Of a DNA stretch of 64,000 nt, positions 22,160 through 34,608 are shown piece by piece (within the stretch, counting starts at the first letter, position 1; each line of letters starts with the position of its first letter). The notes under the pieces were generated by a model. It saw only the letters and a list, made by a program, of their open reading frames with translations, was not told the DNA's origin and ran no database searches. The DNA lies in contig BSBM01000826.1 in the NCBI GenBank assembly GCA_027924585.1, positions 15,764,001 through 15,828,000 on the forward strand, read 5' to 3'. The translations under genes were made by a program, and so were the position numbers. The DNA is from Larix kaempferi (taxonomy: Eukaryota > Streptophyta > Pinopsida > Pinales > Pinaceae).

Positions 22160-24850
22160 ATGGATCAACGTAACGCAGTTGTAGTTACTGAAGTAGGGAA
22201 CCCCACTTTGAATGTTGGCAGACTTTTGTTTCCACTAGATTCACCTGTCTCTCATCCCACGTAGGATGAAGAAGCACATACCCCCACTTCACATGACCTT
22301 CCTCTTGTCATCCCAGGAGAATCTGGATCGTAAGAATGGATAAACCGACCCCGGGACGACCCTACAATAGCTGTTGGTCCTTAAGCAGCTTATTGGACAT
22401 CTTCTACAGACCACCCAGTGGCTCATTTTTCCATCTCATCCCCACCTAACTGGACTACTCCATATTTCAATAGGCCTCACTATAGGCCTGACCCTGACGA
22501 TATTTTTGGCCCCATCCATGAACATTTGGAACAATTACGTATTAAAGGTGACGAGCTTCGAAGACAAAGTCTCGAACGACACTCTGAAGAGTTCCATAAT
22601 TGTCATTTCCAAATAAGACTTGATGACGAGACCATCCCAGTTCATCCGATATCTTTCCGATCACCCCACCACGTGACCACTAACGAGACTGGTCAACCCT
22701 CTCAAGAGTCCAGTCCTACACCTCAAGTGAACCAACCGGTGGAAGGACAACAGTCCCACACACCTGTCACTACCGCAGTTACTTTACTAGTTCCTCCCCC
22801 ACCTCAAAATTCGAGGGGAGGGTATTCCATTCCCACGGATTACCTTATTGGTAATGTTATTACTATGGTAGCTAGTAAACAACCTACGTTGGTTCAACCT
22901 TTGAATAGTGGTCAACCTGTTGTGGCTGGGGGGAAACCCCCATTTCCTAACCAGAACGTAGGTGGTGGAACCCCAACGGGCCTTCCGTTGGACCGTCCCA
23001 ACCCGCTAGACCGTCCACCACGGGATTATCTCATGTTGGAGGGCCATCAAATGTAACTCAACTCTCATGGATTCAAGCATATCTGGGTTCCATTAACCCT
23101 ATGCGGGCCAACCTAATCCCGGAAACGCCCCATACGGGATGCCTTATATCGGGAATCCTTACACTCTATGGGGGAAACAACCTGTGTTGCAACATGGACC
23201 CCAACCAACTATCCCTCAAGTACCACCACCCCCGATCGGCCCTCCCCCACCTCCTGCTGGAGGTGGCGGACCTCCACCCAACATCGGTGGAAGCCCACCT
23301 CATTTTACCTACAACATCCCCCACCCCTCGGGCGGGTGGCAGGAATGGTCCACCACCCCCTCCAGGCGGAGGCGTTGGGGGACCACCTTATCATGGTGGA
23401 GGAGGACATTTCCCTTCGGGTGGCGGAGGTGGTCCACCACCCCCTCCAGGCGGAGGCAGTGGAGGACCTCATCACTATGTTGGTGGCGACGGTGGTGGAG
23501 ACCCTCATCCTTTCAACGGCGGAGGTGGTGGGGGCCCCCATCCTTCTGGCAGTGGAAATGGTCCACCACCCCCTCCAAGCGGAGGCAGCGGTGAGCCACC
23601 TTATTATGGTTATGGACCCCCACCTCCTCCCGGTGGTGGCAGCGGACCTCCACCCCCTCTCGGTGGTGGAGGTGGACCTCCACCTTATTGGAATGGACCA
23701 CCTTATGGTGGTGGAACTCCTTATGGTCTGGGCGGCACACCCCCCTACGGTTAGTTTCATCTTGGTACACATTACGGTCAGTTCAGTCCTTACATGCCAT
23801 ACCCGTATTATCAATACGCGAAGCCTAATCCACAGCTACCCTTTCTGGCTACTTTGGACCTACCTGAACTCTCTCCTTTAACCAACGATCCTATTTACCA
23901 TGGATCTAACTGGCCACCGATTCCGGTGAAACTTCCGTTTGATATCCCCAAGTTTGACGACAAGCCGGGTGAAGACCCCAAGAACCACGTGATAACATAC
24001 CATTTATGGTGTTCATCTAATTCCTTAATGGATGATTCAATTTGTCTTAGATTGTTTCAAAGGACTCTCACAGGTTCAACTGCCAAGTGGTACATTGAGT
24101 TGCCACTACACTCTTTTCCTGATTTGGCTCTCTTACTATGAACTCTTTGACGCATTTCCAGTTGCCTATATGGTATGAGACTAGTACTGAGCTTTTAACT
24201 CGCTCCGTCAGAATACCGCCACTCACATTTCGGATCATATCCACGAGTGGCGAAGGAGTCGACGTCTCATTAAAGTTCCCATTCCAGATCAATTTCTAGT
24301 AGACTAGTTTACTAAATCGCTCATTCCCACCATAGCAAAAGATGTTGCCATGCGAGGTGCTGTCACTGAAGAACAAGACATCGCGAGTGCCCATCTGCTA
24401 GACTTGGTCTACACTCAGTCCGACACTCTGTTCAATATTTTTCCTGACGCACCCCGGGACGTTAACGATCCCACAAAACCACATAAGGGACCCCAAACTG
24501 ATGGGATCATTGGTTCCCTTAACACCCAGCCTGCTGCTAGCACTGTTGGATCATCCAACCTGGCTCAGGTTGGCCACAGCACCACCAAGTCCACTACCCC
24601 TGCTGTAACTGAAGAGGTGAATTTTGTTCAATCAGCTTCATCTCAGAAGTTTAATGGTAAGAAGAACAAGGGGAAATCCAAAAAGTCTTCTACCCAGCAG
24701 GAACCTTAGAACACTCTCGAAGATACCAAGCAGAAACGAAAACTGAAATATCCTTGTTTACTGTGTGGAGATGACCATTTCTCCAAGGAGTGTCCCCATA
24801 GAGACGAAGTGCAAAAGTTTCTAAGGGTAAACCAACTCCCACAGTCCTCA
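22160..24850 (+). pseudogene. Element A: gag
   Basis: Probable start MDQRNAVVVTEVGNPTLNVG at 22160. The N-terminal part runs in one frame to 23056 with stops, then continues in another frame after a shift. 23330-23754 encodes a Gly/Pro-rich stretch (PPPPPGGG repeats). Conserved gag follows in that frame: LATLDLPELSPLTNDPIYHG, DIPKFDDKPGEDPKNHVITY, HLWCSSNSLMDDSICLRLFQ, TGSTAKWYIELP. It ends after a further shift. A CCHC-type knuckle, CLLCGDDHFSKEC (CX2CX3HX4C), lies at about 24754-24792. At least three shifts and several stops. Confidence 0.8.
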
Positions 24851-25104
24851 ACGATCCATTTCCCGCTTAGAACCAGAAGATGATTGCTCAAACCCCCTCA
24901 GCCCAGGGGGGATCATCCAATACCGCACATGTTCTCATGTTGCGTAACAAGATGATCAATTTAAATACTCGCTCGTGATATTACGACCTGGTCCCTTCGA
25001 AGGAACCCACTGGAAGTAATGCTGAAAAATCTTCCGACTCTCTAACTGACGTCACTATACCATCGACTTCTCTCACCATTGAGAGACCCTACTTAGATTC
25101 GATA

Positions 25105-25648
25105 TTGCGTCCGCCCAAGAGTACGATTCGAAAAGCAGTTTTCAATCCCAATGCTCGAGCGACACAAAATTACAATATCATCGAGGACTTGGCACAAGAT
25201 CCTTATTCCATGTCTACCCTGGAATTTTTGCAGAATTGTCCTAATCAACGCAAAGCTCTCCTTGCAACAATCGGTGCAGTCGACCCGGATTCCTCGAATA
25301 CCATCATGTTCCGACTTGAAAACTTTAAGTCGAGGCTCTCACACCAGGTCGCATTCCAAGTTTCTACGAACGTTGCTGGGAAGATTATCCATCGCACTCT
25401 TCTAAATGAAGGTGCCTCCACTTCTGTCATGTTGATCGCCTGTTGGAGAGCCATTGGCTCCCCCAAAATTGAATCGTTCTCCTACCAAGTTGAAAGCATT
25501 CGATGGGCATGGCTTTCAACCTCATGGACTCTTACAAGCTCTTGCAGTTGAGTTGGGAGGAAAGACCGTAACCATTAACATGGAAGTGGTCTTGGCCCCG
25601 TTAGATTATAATCTCTTGCTTGGTCGCAATTGGTTTTACACCATGTAG
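25105..25648 (+). pseudogene. Element A: protease
   Basis: Active-site region reads LLNEGASTSVM where B has IIDEGASTCVM, so the catalytic Asp is Asn here. The conserved C-terminal strand LDYNLLLGRNWFYTM lies at the end, in a different frame after a shift near 25450-25550. The preceding block VDDLAQ-like (IIEDLAQDPYSM) matches B and C. Confidence 0.75.
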
Positions 25649-25816
25649 GCAGTATCCTCTTCAGTCTTCCACATAGTACAATTACCTCACCAAGGATGAA
25701 TTATTACTATCGACCAACTAGATTTTTGTACACCGAACACCACTACTCATCCTGGTGACCATGATCCTTCCATTGGACAGTTGTCAAAATAGTATGAGAG
25801 TGTAGGGGTTGGTCTT

Positions 25817-27664
25817 TTGAAAGATTCATCTCTCATGGGCGTTTTTCTAGCCGCGGACCCCCCTAATCATGTTGCTATGGTGAACATGATATCCACTGAG
25901 ATTTTATCTCACTCTAATGATGCTTGGCTTGTACCGGATGAATCCACAACACACCTGCTTGGAGATGTGATGCCTCTTTCACCCGCCGAACGCATTTACA
26001 AGGATATCCAAGCTGCATCGAAGGACCATTTAACCATGGACTCCCCCTCTTGTTCTCTATGATGGACATCCTCTCTACCTGATCTCTTACTTCGAACTTT
26101 TCATTCAGACGAGTCCATCATGGAAGTAATGAATGTTGAATACAGTCCGTGGGATGATCTCCATCATAGGTCATCTTTTCTTCCTCCTTTGGAGTACATA
26201 GAGAACAACATCCATACCCTCTTTTCAGTAGATATCTACCCATCCCCTCGTTCCCCCATTCTTACATGTCTTATGGACATGAAGGGAAACCTAGCCAACA
26301 TTGAGCCAACCACCCCGGTAGACGTCGCGGTGAAACCTGGTATAGTGGAACACATTCGCATAGGCCATAAGAGTTCCCCTGAAGAAATCGCTGCTAGCAT
26401 GGCCTTGTTCAAGCAATTTCGAGACGTCTTTGCTTGGTCCTATGAGGAGATGCCTGGGATAGACCCCACGATTGTTTCTCACGAAATAAAAACCTATCTC
26501 GACATCAAACCTATCTGCCAAAAGTTGCGACCAATACACCCCCAGAAGACTACGGTAATAAAGGCAGAAATTGAAAAGCTCTTAAAGGTTGGCTTTATAT
26601 ATCCTATCTCATTGATGGATTGGGTCTCAAATGTCGTTCCTGTGAACAAAAAATAGGGCACCATTCGCGTTTGCGTTGATTATCGGGACCTCAATTGGGC
26701 TTGTCCAAAAGACAACTACCTGACTCCTTTCATCGACGAGATCATCAACAACTGTGTCGAAAGCGTCATCTTCTCATTGATGGATGGCTTTTCTAGTTAC
26801 AACCAAATTGAGATCAACCCAGCTGACCAACATAAGACGACTTTCATCTGCCCATGGGGTACATTCGCTTATCGCAAGCTCCCATTTGGCCTTAAAAATG
26901 CCAGCGCCACGTTTCAGCGGGCTATGTCGTACACCTTCCACGATATTAAGGACTTTGTGGAACCCTACCTGGACGATCTCCCTACTCATTCAAAGCAACG
27001 CGTTGATCTAAGATGCAGATGGTACAATATCCATCTGAATCCTCATAAGTGTATCTTTTGCGTTGAGTTCGGACGCCTCTTAGGATTTATCGTTTTGAAG
27101 GATGGGATCCGCATTGATCCCTTAAAGGTGGAGGTCATCATCAACCTACCACCTCCGGCTGATGTTATGGAATTTCAAAGTCTCCAAGGGAAGGCGACTT
27201 ACTTAAGACGTTTTGTTTGCAATTTCGCGAAGAAAACTCAGGGGTATATGAGACTTCTTAAGAAGGACATCCCATTTATTTGGGACGATCAAGCTCAAAA
27301 ATCCTTTGACAATATCAAACATGCCATCATGCATGCCCCCGTGCTCCAACAGCCTAATTATTATCGAGATTACATCTTATATCTCGCCGCTTCTGCTACC
27401 ACTATCGCCATGGTTTTGGTACAGGAGGATCAAATTGCTCAGGAACATGTGATATACTATGCAAGTAAGGATCTAGCTGACGCTGGAACTAGATATTCAC
27501 ATGTCGAAAAACTTGCTTTTGTGGTAGTCATTGCCATCCAAAAGTTCCATCATTACATATTGCTCTGCACCACCACCATCATTGCCGACTCGAACCCCAT
27601 GTACCACGTACTGACACGTCAGGTGCTTGGGGGCAAGTATTCACGCTGGATTGTGATACTGTAA
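25817..27664 (+). pseudogene. Element A: linker, reverse transcriptase and RNase H
   Basis: One frame, interrupted by stops at about 26061 and 26655. RT blocks: KAEIEKLLKVGFIYPI, GTIRVCVDYRDLNWACPKDN, DGFSSYNQIEINPADQHKTT, PFGLKNASATFQRAMSY and YLDDLPTHSKQ (catalytic YxDD intact). RNH follows from about 27170: SFDNIKHAIMHAPVL, YILYLAASATTIAMVLVQED, YYASKDLADAGTRYSHVEKL. The usual first catalytic Asp of RNH (LYTDAS) is replaced (LYLAAS), as in Tat elements generally. Unlike B and C no second pair of knuckles is seen before RT. Confidence 0.85.
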
Positions 27665-28510
27665 GAATTTGATTTTCTTTTTGAGAAGGCTAAGTCTAAG
27701 AAGTCTTTGGTGTTTGTCAAGCTCATTTACGACCTTCCCTGTCCTGATGCAGAAGTTGAGCACAATGACTCATTTCTGGATGAATCATTGTTTCTCATCA
27801 GTATGACTAATCCTTGGTATGGAGATATCTTGTTATATCTTCAAAACCAACGCTTCGCTCCTCAGCTCTCTCGTGATGACCGTCGTAAGATTCGTCACCA
27901 TGCAAAGTACTATTTAATCATCAATGATACTTTGTATCATCATGGCGTCGATTCAATTCTTCGACGTTGTCCCACTCATGATGAGGCTGAACACGTTCTG
28001 AATAACTGTCACGTTGGGGCATGTGGCGAGCATCTCTCTGGGATGGCTACAACCCAGAAGATTTTGCGTGCAGGATATTACTGGCCGACTATCTTCAAAG
28101 ATTGTATTAAGGTCGTTAAAAAATGTCCTCCTTGCCAACACTTCCATACGAAGAAGCGCACTCATCCCGCCCCACTACATCCGGTTATTGCCGTTGGCCC
28201 ATTTGCAAAATGGGGCATCGATTTTATGCACTGTAAGCCTACCTCGGTCGGGGGGCATAGTTACATCATCGTAGCTATGGATTACTTCACAAAGTGGGCC
28301 GAGGCTATGCCTACATACCAAAACGATGGCAAAATCGCCGCACTCTTCATGTTTAATCATGTGATAGCACGGTTTGGAGTTCCGTAGGCCATAGTTACTG
28401 ATCATGGTTCTCATTTTCAGAACCATATGATTGATGAATTGAGCGACAGGTTGGGTTTTTGCCATGAAAAATTGACACCCTACTACCCGTAATCCAATGG
28501 ACAGGTCGAG
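27665..28510 (+). pseudogene. Element A: integrase, truncated
   Basis: Same frame as RT/RNH. HHCC domain: HVLNNCHVGACGEH...CPPC. Core: KWGIDFMHCKP (first Asp), then IVTDHGSHFQ (second Asp) after a TAG at 28385, and YYP-stop-SNGQVE (catalytic Glu) at the break. The reading frame ends at 28510 where the LTR of B starts. Stops are at glutamine positions of relatives. RNH runs into INT without an archaeal RNase H domain. Confidence 0.88.
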
Positions 28511-29287
28511 TGTTAACACCCAAAAAGTGCTCACTACCTCATCTATCCCATTACATGACTCATTTGTCCATATTTCCTACCATATTTACCTTCAGAACCC
28601 TAAAATCCCATTAAAAAGCCTCCAAAAGGCCTAAAAAGCCTCCCAAAGGCCACAAAACCATCAAAAAAGCCTCCAAAAGGCTAAAAAACCCCCCTTTCCC
28701 CCAAAATTATCCAAAATTCCTCCAAAATAGCAAAAACCCTCTAAAAAGGGAATAAAAAATATAAAAAAGAGGAAAAAAGGAGAAAAAAACCCTATACAGC
28801 TGACCTAAACCATATGGTTCCCAAAACCATGGGCCAGCACTCCACCACTAAAAACCTATAAATAGGTGATGGAGATCCCTCATGTCATATCCACAATCAA
28901 ATATACCCTTACTTTGCCAAAATCACTCTTGAAACCCTAGCTCATCCTTGAGCTACTTTCACCATTGAGTGCCCCTTTTGGCCCATTTCCAACCTTCTAG
29001 AGAAAGAGAAGGAGCAAAGCTGGAGTTTGGAGCAACCCTCTTAAACCATCGCAAGAACTTCACCAACCTCTACACCTGAGGTAAAATTTTAATACAAAAA
29101 AGAAAGATCTTCACCATATTTCATGTTTTTGTTATGTTTATTAATGCTCATGCTAGTTTAAACTTTGTATTGTTTTATTACTTTCATTTACTGTTTATTG
29201 AACTGCTACTAAGGAGTCCATTCTCCTTAGTAGGTGCTCATTTGCACGAGCGCATTTGCACAAGCTAGGGTGAAAACCCTAGCTACA
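28511..29287 (+). repeat. 5' LTR of element B (777 bp)
   Basis: Starts TGTTAACACCCAAAAAGTG, ends CCCTAGCTACA four nt before the PBS. TATA box tataaata at 28858-28865. The U3 just upstream (28808-28835) holds aaccatatgg and aaaaccatgggcc. Confidence 0.85.
28858..28865 (+). promoter_or_regulatory. TATA box in the LTR of element B
   Basis: tataaata, conserved at the same place in C (54270-54277). Confidence 0.7.
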
Positions 29288-29291
29288 GTTT

Positions 29292-29308
29292 TGGCGACTC
29301 CCTTTGTG
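29292..29308 (+). other. Primer-binding site of element B
   Basis: TGGCGACTCCCTTTGTG, just after the LTR. The first ten bases match the PBS type I associate with Ogre-like Tat elements (tRNA-Arg, from memory); the rest is diverged. Confidence 0.6.
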
Positions 29309-30938
29309 TTCATTTGAATTTCTGGTTATAGTTTTTAAAGTTTCAAACGTTTTTAATTTTCTGCAATATTTTTCTCTTTGGTTGTCCCTTTCAGCTACCG
29401 TCAACTTCATGTTTTACCCCCTACAGTTGCGTTCTGACCGCATCTTTCGGGCCTTTACCTGTGATCTGACCGCGGCTCTCAGACTATTTCCGACGGCCTG
29501 CCAACCGTTTTTAGTCTGTTACCTGCGATCCGACCGCGGTTATTAGCTTGTTCGGGGTGATCCGACTGCCGCTTTTAACCCTTTTCACACGTCTCGACTG
29601 CGGCTTTTAGCCATTTTCCTGCAACCCACCTGCGTCTGTCGGCCCTTTTCCTGCATCCCGACTGCGGCTTTCAGCCATTTTCCTACAACCCGCCTGCACC
29701 TGTCGGCCTTTTTCCCGCGTCCTACTTGCGGCTTTCATCCATTTTCCTGCAACCCGCCTGCACCTGTCGGCCTTTTTCCCGCGTCCTACCTACGGCTTTC
29801 ATCCATTTTCCTGCAACCCGCCTGCGGCTTTTGACCTTTTTCCCATGGTCCGACTGCATCTTTCGGCCAAAATCCCGCAACCTGTCTGCGACTGTTGAGC
29901 TATTTCTCGCGGTCCGACTGCCACAGACCCACGGTCTATTCTCTGCACTTTTTTACTGTTTTGAACCCATCACTTTGCTGCACTATTTTCTGCACCTACA
30001 CAGCCATCTGTCATACCTGCAGCCATACTTTCCTATATCCTTTTCTGCAGTTTTATTTCTGTTCCCTTTACAGAATAGTTTTTTAAAAATTTCAACATTT
30101 TAATTGAAAAAGAGAAAATTTTGCATTTCAAAGTTTACATTCTGTCCTGTTATTTTTAGTTAGAAAGTTGCCCCCCTTGTGGCACTTTTACTTGGGTTCA
30201 TCATCTCACACGCACACACTCTGTCACCTAATTCAAGTGAGCCTTAAAAAACTACTTAACACAACCAACATTCTAACCCCACTTGGGGAACACATAAGAA
30301 TTTTTGTAGTTAGGTAGGATCGGAGGGATAGGCATCCAAATAACACCCCTCGGTTGCTTACACTTGAGACATAGCTGTTGTCCATTAGAGAACCAAAATC
30401 CCCTAGTATTTTTTGGCACGGTCACAACCAGTTTATCAGAGGGCCTCTCCCCTAGGAGGGTTGAAGTCGCCAGAATAGTTCCGGAGGCCTGAGTGGAATA
30501 CCGCAATCCATTCAGTAACCGAAGGCTACCTTTCGCAGTTCTTGGGGTATCCCTGTATGGTGATATTGTGGTGATAGAACCAAATGGCAGATTCACCTTT
30601 TCTGGACGTGTCATGAACGGGGTATCTTAGTTGCCTTTCTTCTAGGATTGACTACTCGGTGTCCCTCCCGGTAGGGGGATATCTTTACCAACTTGGCTCT
30701 CCTACCCATATTGTCTGACTTGGATTTCATCACCTTGCAGAGGATATGTCTAGTTCAGTCAGAATACTATTTAGTTAGGTGTTTGCATGCTCCCTTACCT
30801 CCTTTTGGTCTAGTGAGTCCACTATTTTTATTTTTTAGGAAACTTGCTGCTTGTTGGTATTTTGACCATTTCTGTTGATACTCCACTTATTGTAGCACAG
30901 CTGTTACAATAAGTGTTTTGAGTTGGTTGTTGGCCTGA
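29309..30938 (+). other. Leader of element B with GC-rich tandem array
   Basis: Non-coding. 29420-29930 is a GC-rich array; the clearest part (about 29622-29840) has a 64-bp unit (cattttcctgcaacccgcct / gcacctgtcggcctttttcc / cgcgtcctac...). The distal part (30170-30930) is closely conserved with C (55680-56470) and D (minus, 42590-41850). Confidence 0.75.
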
Positions 30939-33040
30939 GTGCCATATTTTTTGAGCTCTCCTTCTGCACACTCGGATGCATTAGGGTTTTTGAGCTGTAT
31001 TTCACTCAACACAACCCCCCGATATTTGACACCATTTGTCACCATTGAGTCCCCGAGACATTCTTGGCGCCTCCGAGGCGAGCCCCCGCAGCACGGTTCA
31101 CTTGACACCACCTATCATAGACATAGATCTTCATCACTTGATACCACTCATCATATATCTCGAGCTTTGTCACTTGGCTCCACTCGTCAACGGCATAGAA
31201 CTCTGTCACCCGATCTAGACGACCCCTATTTTACCTCTGATTTTGAGGCAGAGTTTGAGAACCCCATTTACACTGCACCAACCAGCCCCATGGCTGGCAT
31301 GACTTCCACCCCTTTCTTTGTAGGGACCATTGGTGGAGCATCCACCACCACACCATCTACCACACTTGCTTTGGGTATGCCCTCAATGGGGCCCACATCT
31401 ACCATTCCGATCACTGCACCCATTCTAGTAGCTGGAATACCTGCTCCCACTCCATCAGTGACTCACACTACCCTTGGCGGTACAGGACCGTCCCATACCA
31501 CGTTCGTCCCTACACTTGGGGGAAACCTCCCAAATACTGCCCCTACACTTGGGGGCATTGGACCCAACATGGTCCAACCCACTAGTATGTCACATCCTTC
31601 TACAAGTTTGCCATTCATGGCTAGCCTCAACCTTCCTGACCTAGCTAGACTGACTAACGATCCCATCAGACATGACCCTGCGTGGCCTCACATGCCCACC
31701 AAGCTCCCCTCTAACATCCCTAAGTTTGAGGGCAAGGTAGGTGAGGATCCCCAGAACCACATTATGTCCTTCCATCTATGGTGTTCCTCCAACTCCATAG
31801 TGGACGACTCTGTCCGCCTCCGTCTGTTATAGCGTACCCTCACTGGCTCTGCAGCTAAGTGGTACATCGAGCAGCCCCATGGGACCCATGTCACCTTTAC
31901 TTCCCTTGCCTCGAATTTCCTACAGTTCTTTCAGTTACCTGTCTGCTATGACGCGGGAGTTGAGATCCTACTGTCTTGCAGACAGAACACGGCTACCCAC
32001 ATCAGTGACGACATTCATGAGTGGCGTCGACGTCGCAGCCTCTGCAAAATTAAGTTAGACAACCGTATCTTCTTAGATTGGTTTCTAAAATCCCTCCTTC
32101 CTATCATTACCAAGGATGTGGCATCCGAACGACCCCAGTCCGAAAAAGAGGCCATTCTCAAAGCCCAACAATTTGACCTCATATATGCCTAGTCGGGTTA
32201 TCTCTATACCATTATACCTGATGCCCCTCGCGGCGATTCCTCCTAGCACGATGCGCCAAGGGAATCCCATGCCGCAGACGGCATCATTGGCCGTGTTGCC
32301 TCGTATCCCCAACCCTTTTCCATAGCATGTTCTAGCCCTGGCCCCGACCTTTCGCGAGCTACATCTCAATCCGGAGCAACCAATTTGTATGCTCCTATGA
32401 CACATCACCACCATTCTCACGAAACCTCATGTCCACCTCAGTGCTTTGGACATGCATCCCTCGCTTATGCTCCCCCGATCGCACCTCATCCTTATTACCA
32501 TCCACAGGCTGCACCAGCTCCTGTGACCTCTCAAGCCCAACCTGCTTATTACCCGCCACAGGCAGCCCCTGCGACAAACCCACAACCCATTCTGCAGACA
32601 TATTAGCAACCCCCACAAGTTTCAACACTTGCGCCGCCTCCACCTACTTATTATCCACCGCAACCTACTCCCACACCTGCACAACCCCAGAACCCACCTG
32701 CTACCCAAGGGAAAGTTTACGCCCAACAGAATCCGCAGCAGAACCAAAACAACCAGTGCCAACAGGGCCAGCAAAACTGTGGAAAAGGCCATAACCGTGG
32801 GAACAACCCTCCTCCAGACCAAGGTGGTCAACCTCCCAATCCCCCAGACAACAATAACGCGGCACCTACCAACCAAAACCCTGATCGGTCGCCCAAGCAG
32901 GCCAAAAATCCTAATTTGCGAACAAACCATCCGTGTTCTATTTGCGGGGTCTATGGCCACTACACACATGCTTTCCCACATTTGGAGGAAGCTCGGCAAC
33001 TCTGGGCTGATGATGCTCATCGCCAAGGGCATGCGGCTCC
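30939..33040 (+). pseudogene. Element B: gag
   Basis: One frame from ATG 30939 (MPYFLSSPSAHSDALGFLSC). Order: Ser/Thr/Pro-rich N-terminus, SLNLPDLARLTNDPIRHDP, PKFEGKVGEDPQNHIMSFHL, WCSSNSIVDDSVRLRL, TGSAAKWYIEQPHGTH, EILLSCRQNTATHI, IFLDWFLKSLLP, then a Pro/Gln-rich region with a knuckle CSICGVYGHYTHAFPH (last Cys is Phe; intact in C) at about 32931-32975. Stops at about 31829, 32192, 32249 and 32604, mostly at Gln codons of the relatives. Confidence 0.85.
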
Positions 33041-34608
33041 TTAGGTGCTGCCCAACCCCCCCACCCCCTCAGCAACAACCTTTGGTGCTGCAAAACCCCT
33101 TACCAACCCAAGGCATAGTGAACACTCAGCCGTTGGCTCCCCCTCAAGGCAACGCGCCACCACAACAACAGATCACTTATGCTGCTCTTGATCAAACCAT
33201 GTTCGACTCAGGTACTCACCACTTGTTGATGATGTCATCCGCTTATGTCAACCTCCAAACCCATCGGAACCAATATGGCTCCACCCTTGAAGCCCCTCTT
33301 GCCGACAAAAACACTAACGCTCATCCCACTGATCAGACGTTACATATACCTCCGGCTCCACTCGATGGTGCCTCTAAAGCACCTCGTTTCCCACTTCGTC
33401 GTATCAACAATAACCCCAATGCTTGCGCTGCGTCAAATTACAACATTGTAGATGACTTAGCCCAATCTCTCACAGCCATGTTTGCATTAGAAGTCTTAAA
33501 AAACTGTCCTTCACAGCGCAAGACTTTGCTCTCCGCCATTGGTGCTATTGACCCCAATGATTCATAACTGATGGCATTCAATTTGGACCAATCCGAACCA
33601 CGCCTGCCTTCCACTTTAGCATTCCAAGTTTCTGTTTCCATTAGGAATCTTGTCATCCATCGGTGCATCATCGATGAAGGTGCCTCTACATGCGTTATGG
33701 CCACATTCGTTTGGCAGAAGTTGGGATCCCCTACTCTCCAGCAGTCCACCACTGCGTTGCAAGCCTACGACAACCGTTCGACCCAACCCCAAGGCCTATT
33801 AGCTAACGTCCCCATCCAGCTGGCTGGTAAAACCGTTCTTATTGACATAGAGGTCATTAATGCCCAACTTGATTATAACCTCTTACTTGGTCGCAGCTAC
33901 ATGTATGCCATGCGGGCGGTTGCCTCATCCTTTTTTCATACCATGATGTTCCCCCATGACGGACGCGTGGTCAAGATCGACCAACTCACCTATTATGATC
34001 CAAATGCCTCCGCTGCACCCGAGAATGTTCTCCCCATGGTTGAACAACCTGTTAGTGGTGCCACTACCTCATTTGTTTCCTCCGTGGGACCTGGAGTTTA
34101 CTCAGATACGCCGTTGACCTCCACATTCCAATCCTTTCCTCCCCCGTCACCCGCGATTGAAGTATCTGACCTATGTACCCTTTCTCACAATATACAAACA
34201 CCCAACAATCAACCACCCTTGTTACCCAAAGCACCATTGGTACCTAGTCACATTGGTGTTACACCCATCCACATAATCCCCTTCCTAGTCCCTCCCTCGG
34301 GAGTAGTACGTGCCTCAGTTATGGATACCCTCAGCCTCCCTGGGTTAACCTTAGGATTACCCTTGTGGTATATTTCGCCTCCCATTCCCCCGCCGACACC
34401 AAATGTCATCCTCCAACCGGTGCAACCCATTGTCACTACTAGTCAACCACCTCCCGGTGTCGCTACCCCTTCGTCATCTATGAATCCCCCTCCTCTTATC
34501 AAGCCCACCAGGGGAAGAGGCCCACAACCATACACTGCTGTACCCCCTCCCAAGGCACTTAAACCCCCCTCCCATGTTTCGTGCTCCCCCCAAATGCTCG
34601 TTGTGTGA
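33041..34608 (+). pseudogene. Element B: protease region
   Basis: Continues in a shifted frame. VDDLAQSLTAMFALEVLKNC precedes the protease; active site RCIIDEGASTCVM at about 33660-33700; C-terminal strand LDYNLLLGRSYMYAM near 33870-33915. A long Pro/Ser-rich linker follows. The frame stops at 34608 after a single-base shift; in C the same junction is in frame, so the shift is a defect of B. Confidence 0.8.

Larger units (their letters stand above)
14599..28510 (+). mobile_element. Tat-type Ty3/gypsy element A (5' LTR to truncated INT)
   Basis: Order on the plus strand: LTR (14599-15529), PBS, leader, gag, PR, RT, RNH, INT. The leader is interrupted by element R (17603-21958 including TSD copies). 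The element stops at 28510 inside INT, after the codons for SNGQVE, where the LTR of element B begins. Left flank pentamer is ctaac. Tat assignment rests on the RT/INT motifs, the degenerate RNH and the PBS type. No archaeal-type RNase H lies between RNH and INT. All frames are broken. Confidence 0.85.

Noticed and set aside
23168-23881. 237-codon open frame and a 169-codon minus-strand frame over the Gly/Pro-rich region
   Set aside because: Shadow frames of GC-rich repeats in gag of A; the gag frame itself (23101-24141, broken by one stop) holds the conserved motifs.
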